64,000 bases of DNA from Axinella damicornis (Eukaryota > Porifera > Demospongiae > Axinellida > Axinellidae), in the NCBI GenBank assembly GCA_963931865.1, contig OZ007505.1, positions 20,167,139-20,231,138 on the forward strand, in the 5' to 3' direction. This document shows, piece by piece, positions 1-26,300 of this stretch (positions within the stretch are counted from its first letter, which is position 1; the number at the start of each line of letters is the position of its first letter). Position numbers and translations under genes: made by a program. The notes beneath the pieces are model-generated. The model had not been told where the DNA came from. It ran no database searches and saw only the letters and a program-made list of their open reading frames with translations.

Positions 1-112
1 CAGAATCAACGTTCTTGCAAAAGGAAACAGGTACGGCATGTAGCTAGCTGCACATGTTGCTGTTGCATATGCCATATAACTATAAATTCAGCGATAGATA
101 CACTCTCCGCAG

Positions 113-3100
113 TGGGATCCGGTTGGAGACTTTGCAGCAGTTTGTCGATGCCTTGAATGGTGAGTTTTTCAGTGTGATAGACATGTTGGTCTGTATACAT
201 GAATAATAGCTTGGGTGTTTCTCCATTCTCAGCCAACTGCCTACCATACATCCCAGCGAAGGGTACAGTTGGTGCCAGTGGGGACTTAGCTCCCCTTGCT
301 CATCTTGCCCTTGGGCTGATGGGTGAGGGCAAGATGTGGGATCCAAAAACTGGTTGCGTGGATGCTGCAGCAAAAGTAGGTTGTTGAAAGCACACACTAA
401 TCGTCTTAAGTTGAATTCTTCGCTTTTGTTCAGGTACTGGATTCTCATCACCTCAACAAAATTGAACTGAAGGCAAAAGAGGTGCACTGATCTCTTGATA
501 TGCAGTTCTAATAGATAATCATAAATGGAACTAATTCTAACCTTACATACATGCATGCAGGGTTTGGCTTTGATCAATGGTACCCAGCTGATAACCGGAC
601 TTGGGCTGGAGGCTCTACATCGTTCAGAGCTGATTGCCAAACAGGCGGACGTTGTTGCTGCTCTTTCTCTTGAGGCTCTGCGTGGACACCCAGCTGTGTT
701 TGATGAAGGTAGCTAAGTCATCACAGAGCGCATTATAGCTAGCTATATGTGTGCTATGCAAACTTCTATGCACACTCTACTTTGCTGCAGACATACATGC
801 TACTCGTCCTCACAATGGGCAGAAAGCTGTGGCCAAGAATATGAGAGCTCTTCTCGATCGCAGATGCTATGAGTTGGATGACACTGCTGACTTGGAAGGT
901 GACTGACCACCCATACCCGGTATAGATTGTCATCAATAAGAGTGTGAAGGTCTCATTTATATATAGGTCCACATGTTCAGGATTCGTATTGCTTGAGATG
1001 CATACCACAGGTCCATGGTGTGGTCATTGACACCCTCACGTTTGTCCGTGGGATCCTTGAAACTGAGGTCAACAGCACATTGGACAACCCAGTATGTCAT
1101 CTGCTATCCAGCTAGGTGTAATGATATGCAATGACTCCATACATGGGTATCCCTGACAGATTGTGCTGGCTGAAACAACAGGAACTATCTCTGAAAAGTC
1201 AAACCAACACCCTAATGTCAAGTCGTGTGGAAATTTCCACGGGGAATACCCAGCAAAGGTATACTTCAAATAAGATACTAACAGCTGACTGTATTTGCTA
1301 TTGACATACCATGCATGTTTGTAGGCAATGGACTACTTGGCCATTGCTGTCCATGAGCTTGCAAACATCAGCGAAAGGCGAACGGAGATCTTCATCAATA
1401 AAGGTAATGAATTACATATATCCTATATACCTGGGACTTGAGCCGCAATCCAGGTGCTCACTTAGCTATTTCTCGTCTAGCCTGCAGCCAAGGTTTGCCA
1501 GCATTCCTGGTGGCTGCCAAGTCAAAGGATGAGGAAGGACTAAACTCCGGTTTCATGATAGCTCAGTACACAGCTGCAGCACTGGGTAAGCTATACATGC
1601 ATTTTTATGATGATCCAGTTAACTAACTGTAAGGATACCCTTCTGTTGTTAAGTAACTCCGCAATCATTTACCCCCATTTATCTGAGAATGTGGCAGCGT
1701 TCTCTACTTTAGGTGTGGCCAAGGAATCTAGAATTACCATAGTGATGTACTAATGGCCGAAGAAGCAACAAAATCCCAGGGAAAATACTTGCTTAGAGTA
1801 TGACCAATGAATTTCGCTTTCATCTTCCGGCTTTCTCATTGACTAGCATAGCTGACCAACTAGCTAAAGCAGTTCTTCAGCTAGCTAGCTACTTTACTCA
1901 CAGAACAACACCGATTTCAGCATACCGTATAGCGCCAAATTTTCGAGGGACAAAAATTTCGCGGATTGGCCTTTTACAAAATTTCGCGGAAATAATTTTC
2001 GCGGATTGAGGATTCTGGTTAGCCACGCCCAGTCTGATGCGGCCGCCGCGCACGCCGCGCGCAAGTAGTGCGGGCCGACGTGCACACTCGATCGATCTAT
2101 GTTGTGACACGGTAACACTCGATCTCACCACTGCCACAGCGAAGGGATCCTTGCTATTCCCAGGTTCTCTCGTACAAGGCAACTGTTCACCGATACGCGA
2201 TAGCTGCATCCCGATCCCAGCTGTCTTGGTATCATGTGACACGCGAACCGTCGCCGCGCCTCTCTCACTGCTAGATGCTGAACGTTTCGGTGGCCACAGT
2301 TCTCAGATCACTCAACACGGACACGTCGGTCATGTGCCAAAGAAGATATCGAGTGTGTGCTCCACGTTTACGTGGCGGTACAATTCACTGTCGAGTGATA
2401 GCCTCTGGGCGCTATAGCTACTAGCTAGTATTGAAAAATTCGCGAGCTTATTTTCGCGGTCCGAGACCAATCCGCGAAAACCGCGAAAATTTGGCGCTAT
2501 ACGGTAGTAGCCACTCCTGCATACTGGTGACAGCAACGGATCTGGCTAGCTGCTAAGTTCGGTTCACATGCAAACACAGGTAACAGTCAGGTTGCTTGCG
2601 ATGGTTGCATGATGCTATGAGGAATTTCTACCACCAGCCTGCATGTTCTTGTCCATATGCATGACTGCGTCATCATGGAGAGAACATAACATTATGACCA
2701 GAACTGTGGGGTGCATGAGGCTGGAGTTTTCTGTTCATGATAATAGATGCAGAACATGGAGCCATTGCAAGCATGTGACCTACATGACTATCATTGAGCT
2801 CTCTGCATGATGAAGGTTGAATCCACAAAGATATTAATCACAACACACTGGCGGATCCAGGGGTAGTTCGTTGCGTTCGGTCGAACTACCCAGAAAAAAA
2901 AGAGAAAAAAAGCCGCTCGACCGAGCTATAGCCGTGTGCGGCATGCCGGCAACGTAGGGGGCGCGAGCCAGCTAGTCCCGTCCTCAGCTCAGGAAAATGT
3001 GCGCGCGCGTGCGTGAAAAAGCACGTGGCTGGGCTGGGGATTAATCTCCGGCCGCGCCGGGGACGAGAATAGCCACGTGCAGTGCAGCAGCAATGCAGCT

Positions 3101-4784
3101 AGAGTAGTCTGAGAGATGGCGAAACGTAAGAGTACAGGTCAACAAAGCCTTGATCTATGGACTTCACCAAAAGGCCTAGGGCGGCATCAACTGGTGAGTC
3201 ATCTGTACCTAAGATAAGTCTAGAGAGTAGCTTTAGCTAGCTACTAGCTAACTAGCGAACCCGGCGGCCGGCTAGGCCGGCTTTGAGTTTAATGATCTGC
3301 TCCCTGAGCCCCACACATCGATTACTTACTGGTTATTTAGTCAATCTTCATTGCGTCTGGGAACGTGTCCAGAATGCACAGAGATGCTACGAGAGCGCTT
3401 CCTGATCGCTAAAAAGAACACGCCAAAAAATTTCCGCGCTTCGCGGCTCTGCGCACCGCCTTCGGCGGTGCGCTGTAACAGTGTATGCCAACCGAACCAC
3501 CCTTTCTAAATTTCTAGATCCGCCACTGCAACAGCAACATCTATAATGCATGGGAATGGAATGGAGCATCAAAGCCTGCTCAGAGGAATAGATTCCTGGT
3601 CCAGGACCATCGTCACTATGCCATCATGGGAGACATGCATGCATGGCTTGCATATGGCTTCCTTTCTTGACAAGATGACAAAATCAAGACATACATCCAG
3701 TACCCATACCCTCAAATTAAATTGACTTTGCACCTACAAAGTCACCCAAAGCATGCACTCTAAAAAGCTAACAAGCTAGACTGTATAAAAACATTTTCTC
3801 CCAAAAATTAAAAGGATTTAGGAGGCCTGTCCTACTCCACCACTCAAAAAAGCTAAGGATCAAAAGCCATTACCCATTCTCAGTCTCTAAATTCCTGGGA
3901 CTGAGGATGGGTAATGACATTGTTTCTTTGCTTTTTTGAGAGGTGGAGTAGGACAGGCCGTCACTAAATCCCTTAATTCTTGACCTTGTGTATGACCTCT
4001 GCTGTTTAGAAACCAGCATGTTCCACTCCATTTTCTTACCCTTCCAGTGTCCGAGAATAAAGTGCTCACACATCCCTCATCGGTGGATTCCATACCCACC
4101 TCGGCCAACCAGGAGAACCATGTCTCCATGGGAGGGTTTGCTGCCCGCAAGGCTCTCTCAGTTGTGGAGCATGTAGAGCAAGTTGTGGCTATTGAGCTAC
4201 TGGCTGCATGTCAAGCACTGGACCTCCGTAGAGCTGACGATGAGAAGAAGAAGACTACACCTCCACTGGAGAAGGTGTACAAGCTCGTCCGTGATGCTGG
4301 AGTCAGGTTTGCTATCATAAGGATAATGTCTACATGCAAGTTGCAAAACTAAACTGTGAATCCTTTATTGACAAAGCATTAATTTTGGTAGCTATCTACT
4401 ACAAAACTAGCCTCGTTCCCAGGTGCTTGGTATTTGCGCCTGGGAACGAGGCTACTACAAACCTTACGCAACTGCAGTTGCCTCTATAATATGTGCACTC
4501 TCCAATGTATATTCATGCTCCATTCTCTCCATTCAATTGTCTTATTCCTTTTGTGCAGGAAGTGGGAGGAAGACAGGTTCATGGCGCCAGACATTGAAGA
4601 AGTCACTAAACTACTGAGGGATGGGAAGGTATGATTATGTGAACAACCACTTCTTCAAGAGACGAACTGCATGTAGAGAGACACCACTCCATACATTCAT
4701 GTGACATTGCCAATTTTATAGGTATGGGAGACTGTGAAGCCCTACATTGATGACTACAAAGATTGTGCTCCCACTACACGCTGA
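113..4784 (+). CDS. HAL: Histidine ammonia-lyase (3' part of gene)
   Basis: Histidine ammonia-lyase deaminates L-histidine to urocanate, the first step of cytosolic histidine breakdown. Exons by frame and GT-AG sites: 113-159, 233-375, 434-481, 561-708, 791-898, 967-1091, 1160-1258, 1325-1403, 1481-1585, 4048-4306, 4559-4628, 4722-4784 (TGA). Exon 233-375 carries [12 protein letters not shown], whose Ala-Ser-Gly forms the MIO electrophile. Further family blocks are [44 protein letters not shown] and [10 protein letters not shown]. The spliced product aligns to the vertebrate enzyme without gaps larger than a few residues, and every inspected phase is consistent. The 5' exons, including the start codon and N-terminal catalytic Tyr, lie left of the window. 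The intron 1586-4047 is about 2.5 kb and full of mobile-element debris, while the others are under 300 bp. No frame break was seen, so the gene looks functional. Identity is near certain; exact ends of exon 1481-1585 are less so. Confidence 0.94.
1923..2506. mobile_element. MITE with 20+ bp terminal inverted repeats in HAL intron
   Basis: The element begins TACCGTATAGCGCCAAATTT and ends with its inverse complement. Subterminal regions on both sides contain TTCGCGGATTGG-type repeats. The interior of about 580 bp has no credible transposase. The ends are flanked by TA, which would fit a Tc1/mariner-type target, but TA is also part of the repeat so the superfamily is uncertain. It sits inside the large HAL intron. 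A diverged relative with a similar terminus (GTATAGCGGGAAATTTTT) occurs at 40955-41669. Confidence 0.7.
2846..3528. mobile_element. hAT-like transposon remnant
   Basis: Left end CACTGGCGGATCCAG and right end (inverse complement) CAGTGGCGGATCTAG form imperfect terminal inverted repeats typical of hAT-type elements. Inside, ATG at 3116 opens 26 codons beginning [15 protein letters not shown] and ending at a GTGAGT donor after 3193. This resembles the basic, Q/S-rich N-terminus of hAT transposases. The catalytic part is absent, so this is an internally deleted copy. An 8-bp target duplication is not clear. Confidence 0.55.
3820..3962. repeat. Foldback element upstream of a HAL exon
   Basis: GGCCTGTCCTACTCCACC at the left pairs with GGTGGAGTAGGACAGGCC at the right. 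A second inner pair, CATTACCCAT and ATGGGTAATG, extends the stem. The structure ends about 90 bp before the acceptor of HAL exon 4048-4306, so it could form a hairpin in the pre-mRNA near that splice site. Confidence 0.75.
4408..4454. repeat. Short foldback of the AGCCTCGTTCCCAGG family
   Basis: TAGCCTCGTTCCCAGG pairs with CCTGGGAACGAGGCTA across a loop of about 15 bases, inside the HAL intron between exons 4048-4306 and 4559-4628. This is the shortest and cleanest member of the recurring foldback family described in the findings. Confidence 0.85.
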
Positions 4785-6760
4785 ATGAATGCTGTAGCCA
4801 TGCAAAGAGAGCTAATAGGAAAGTAGCTAGTAGCTATATAGTAACTAGAAGTATGACTGAACATAGTATTGTGATGAGTAGAGTTGAAAAACTTCTTGTG
4901 TGTGTGTATTATATGCTCCTAAAATTAACTGTAAAATCCCTGCATTCCCCATGAGAACTTTGGTCTTTTCATTTGCATAAAGGGGGATACGGAAATCTTG
5001 CGAATTAACAATAGCTATTATATCAGGCCAGAATCCAAGACAGCTGGCAATACAACTTGTCCAGTAATGAGTACATGGCAGTGCATGAGGCAATGCATGA
5101 GAGAAGAGAGCTGGTTTTGCTCTGCAAACCTTGATCCCTACAAAATTAGTTCTACACTCAACTCCATGCTCAATTATATCTATTTTCGTATAGTGATGAA
5201 GCAGAAATCAACTGATGTCATGTCTTTGGTGATGGCACAGACTTTCGATGAATGTGAGTAATTTCTAGTCATCATCACATTCTTGGACAAAAATCATCTG
5301 CCTTATATCATAAAATTATTATTCCAAGAGACTAGTGAAGTTAAGAAGCATGTGACGCTTACTATTATATGCAGCGGCAAGGAGTGTATACAAGGGCTAA
5401 TAGCGCAGAAAAAGGCTCGAGTACTTCATAGTAAGTTCATACACTCTACCCTTTGATGCTGTCATCGATCCCAATGATGAATGTATGCTGCACAACAGAA
5501 TAATATTTACAAAGGTGTGGTAACCAACATCATTATTTGTTCATATCACAATCATGTTGAGCCTATGATCAGCATCCATGCACTTCCAGTAGTATAATGG
5601 CTTGTCTCCATGGCCACCAAGTCTCCAAGGAGCAACAAAATCTTATCTGGCTTTCCAATGGAGGCAGCATGTGCATTTACTATAGTTTATATTGTCTAAT
5701 AATCTAGAGAGTACAATGCATGCACACCCATTCTCCGGATCCCATCAGCCATGCATGGCTTGCAAGCCAGAGAACCGAGTGGAGGCCATATGGTAACAGC
5801 GCATAAAGGACTCAGCTGTGCACGGGTGCACGGGAGAGTGACATGAATTAAGTTCTTACACTTTAATTGGGCATTCAGAGGTGGCATTACTGCTACCACG
5901 ATGTACTGAGGAAGCACCTTTCAGTTTCAGTTTCAACACTTGCATCATAACTGCTATAGCAGTTCCAGCCCTCTGTGATCAATGATCATCTATAGTATAG
6001 GTACACTTCATCATGTATGGAGCAGTAGTTCGGTGCATTGCTACGGTGGAACCTGTCTAATGTGGTCACTTGAGGGCCAAATATATTTGACCTCATCAGA
6101 GCAGTGGCTGGAATATAGGTGGCCTCTATAATTATAGCGGTCATGTGAAGTTTTAGTGCGATTGACCTCATTACAAACGTTCTTATGAAACTGAACAACT
6201 TCGATTCAAGTAAGTTCCATGAAAATGACAACTAAAGTAACTTAGGACTGATGTTAACTCTTTACCAACCAATGACTACAAAAGCCGTCATGAGCTCCCA
6301 TAAGCCCATAAGAATTTATAAGGGGAATTTAATACTAGGCGTTATACTTTAATACAGGGTTTTGCTTCCCTAAGCTGTTTCTTATGGTTGGTAAAGAGTT
6401 AAATGCATGAGTGCACTCGGTGCATGGTCGTTATTGGCAGTGTTATAGTGTGCTATAGCGTGCTTGGGGTGGAGCAACGTGACAGCATTACGCATTATGC
6501 AGGTGACAGCTATAGAAGAGCAGTAAAGTATGCTCAAATTAAATTTCCAATCTTACTGCAAAGCAGAGGTGACCACTAAGGCAGGTCTCACTCCTGCTAA
6601 TGATTGTACATGTAGCTATCATCCCCCACAGTATAAATAATAGTAACAGGAGCATGCACAACATCAAAATGACTGTTTGTTGCATAATAAAGCATTTACA
6701 AATTCATAATTCACTACAATTCTTTGAAATAGCTGTGCTGTACTGATCTACTAATACTGT
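4785..6760. other. Intergenic region between HAL and WASHC4 3' ends
   Basis: HAL and WASHC4 converge here, so this stretch holds two 3' flanks. Short open frames (for example 4998-5261) show no recognisable domain. The only structured element I see is the TTAA-flanked inverted-repeat element at 6254-6402. No RNA gene was recognised. Confidence 0.6.
6254..6402. mobile_element. piggyBac-type MITE flanked by TTAA
   Basis: TTAA at 6254-6257 is followed by CTCTTTACCAACCA; the inverse TGGTTGGTAAAGAG is followed by TTAA at 6399-6402. A TTAA duplication with perfect 14-bp terminal repeats on a 141-bp non-coding element is the signature of piggyBac-mobilised miniature elements. There is no coding capacity. 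Confidence 0.75.
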
Positions 6761-23194
<16,434 letters not shown>

Positions 23195-23334
23195 TACGCC
23201 AGCTATTTAGCATCTTCTAGCTGGTCATATGATTGGTCATGTGACAATTTAATTTTCGGCGGGTTTGCCTCTTTCCATAATGAGCCCCGCCTAAAATGCA
23301 GCTGCAACGACTAAGCTTATAAGGCTCTGCAAAT
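23195..23334. promoter_or_regulatory. Bidirectional promoter between WASHC4 and REDIC1
   Basis: Only 140 bp separate the two start codons, so both 5' UTRs and core promoters must overlap here or use non-coding upstream exons. Visible motifs are an inverted CCAAT box (GATTGG, 23231-23236), a palindromic E-box GTCATGTGAC (23236-23245, M-box/CLEAR-like), an E2F-like TTTTCGGCGGG (23253-23263) and a GC box CCCCGCC (23285-23291). There is no TATA box, as is usual for divergent housekeeping promoters. Motif use is inference. Confidence 0.7.
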
Positions 23335-26300
23335 ATGAACTGGGTTGGAGGGGCAAGGTACGTTGGCTGTCCTTATGTATATCTCGCAGTTTACCTACCA
23401 TGGCTATAGTTCTACATCTTGTAGTCTGTAGGTAGAGATTGAATTTGAATCTGTTGTACTCCCTCAGGAGTCGCATAAAACTTCAAAATGAGAGAAGAGT
23501 CCAAAAGGTATGTTTCAGACATGTAATCATGGAAATCGACAGAGCATTGCTAGCAGGCCAATTAGCTAACTGGGCCGTGTACAAACCCACTGAACTTACA
23601 TCACTTTCTGTGGCATTTCCAAATATAGCTAGCTACTGTAGCTAGCTACTTGTGCTGCCATCTTGGTGTACCATAATACATTGGCATCAGTAGAAGCATT
23701 GTTGGTGCATCAATACATTTGCCAAGATCACCACGGAAGCTATCTCCAGGTAGCTACACCAACATGGCGGCTGATTGCCCTTTTCGTTCGTATTGACATC
23801 TGCTGCAATGGATCTATTTGTAGGTCAAGTTAATTTGCATCCGTGTGAAGCATGTTCGCATACATATTATATTATTTCCTTGAGGTAGTTCCACACTTAG
23901 CTACACCATTTGGAAAGGTTCTTGGTGGTACACGTGTGTTCCTGAGTTTATGCCATGTATGTATCACAGGACTACTTTGACAGGAAACGTTTGGTAAGCA
24001 AGGTGAAGCATGCCAGGCCACCTCCACCCGGCAGTAGCAAGTCAAAGAAGTATATCAGCCAGGACTTGCTCTTCCTCCGAGCCGTCTCAAATGCACACAC
24101 CACTGCCAGGCAAGGTAAGAATTGCTGCTGGACTCACAGCATAAATTAGCTAGCCTGGTAACTACACTAGTTATACTGCACTTGTTTTCTGCATGCATGC
24201 AGCATCAGCAGAAGTAGAAGCAGCCCCTCTGAATGTTCAAAGGGTGGACCTCAGTGGAGCTCGAAGATTTGACAGACCTGACCGAGGTCTTGAGCTGCCA
24301 ATGTCTCCAATTGGGGAACCTTCCAGTTTAGAGCTGCTAGATGCCTCTGCATCTGGCCTCTCTTTCTATGCTGAAGCTGAGCAACCCAAGGTCTCGACAC
24401 AGAAAATCCCCCACAGAACCATTCTCAATAGCTTCGGCCCAGGTGTGAAAGACAGAGAAGCCAAGCATGAACAACAACAGCCGATAGTATCACACAGCTC
24501 AGGCGATTCCCTCAGTCCACTAAACATGACAGAGTATTTAGTCCCAGCACTAAAGAAACAACAGCCACAGCAGTTCAAACAGCAGCTCTATCGGGTACCA
24601 CAGAAAGTTCCGGCCACTTGCTATGATGACGCAAGTGTGGACAGCTGGCCGGGCACTAGTGGAGCAGCTGGTTTTGGTGCTAAAGGAAGATCAGAGATTG
24701 GTGCAGCAAAACGAAGGAGAGAAGCAAACTTGGACCGTGAGGTAAAGTTAACTTTGACAGTTTTTCCATTCTCTGTCAATTCTATTATGCACACTTATAC
24801 CTCCCACCCAACATTAGACACCCTTCAACTTTGAAATACAGGCAGTCAAAAAACCACGTCTACAGAAATTACCCCCTAAGTCAAAAGGCTCATTGCTGGA
24901 ATTTCACAATGAAGAAAGAGAGACCAGAAGTGGACGCACGTACGTAAAACAGAATATTTATAACCACAGTTGGGAAGAGAAATGGGTGGAGGAAGGGGAA
25001 TAGAGGAGCACTGCATGAGAAACGTTAACAGCAAAATGTGGTAGTTGTCAGCATATAGTATGCATAGTGAGACTGCAGTGAAATAGATGAAGTTAAGATG
25101 TGGTGCACATGTGCATATTTATTGCAGTGCTTCTCGCTGTATGTGCAATACAGGAAACTGCAGACTGCAACAAAACCGGTTCATGGCTATGAGCGGATGC
25201 TTGGACTAGAGGCTGAGGAGAGGAAGCCAGTTGAAAGCATGACAGCTGGTGTACCCCTCGAGGGCTCTGCAGAACCAGCTGTTTCAGATTCAGCAAAGGA
25301 ATTTACCTTTCCCTGGACAAGTGTTACCGCTACCAGGTATTCACCTGTTCATTTTCTTACTTATAGCAGTTCTCTGTTCTACCTATCTGTGGTGTTGCAA
25401 GAGTCTATGGGAACATGAAAAGCTATGTAGGACAAGAGCATGCATACTACACATAGAAATTAGCTGCATTAAAACTCTGTGTGTTCCAGCCGTAGCTCAA
25501 GCACTTCGTCTCTCCTTGATGAAGACCCCCTATCCCACATGAAAAAACCTGTGAGTATAGTAAGAGACCAGTTAGATTTAATAGGTATAGTGGATTCTAT
25601 TGTTATTATCACAGCTGGAGTTTTGACTCCCACGAAGACAATATTATACCTCTCAATTACCTAGCTTACATTGACTTTAACCGGTGGGTATCCAGAGCAA
25701 AGAATGTTCAATTGCCTTCATTGCTTTGTGAGGTTGAGGTCAGATTGATGCACTTATTAAAGGCACAGATCTGCAGCAGCAAGCATAGTCTTGTGCCCAG
25801 ACGTCCACACCCACCGGCACGATACCACAGCAGGCATAGTGTGCATTTACAGAACAGGATACTATATTAATGCTGAATCATTAATCATTTTACCCTGCAG
25901 CATTGTCCTCCTCCACAAGCAAACCATGCCAGAACCAGTCAACCATCTCATCAGTCAACATCCACTTTCTTTGATGAAAGCATCATCGGTCCTCTGTCAA
26001 AACGGGAGATGAAGAAACAATTTGTAAGTGGTAAATTTGATGTGATATTTGACAAGTTTACAAGTTTATACTCAGTCAGCATCCACGATGAAAGCATGCA
26101 TCTATAATTATAGCTATCAATTTGGATTTTGTCCCGAATTGTGTAAGGCAGATTTGTAAACAAGAAAGCATTAATACCTCTCTCAATTACTGTACATTGC
26201 ATGACTTATATACAGGCGGCATCCATGCAGATACACTCAATTTCCTTGTGTGCATGTCTGCATGAGTAAGATGACATTCATCACTTTGTGATTTCAGGTT

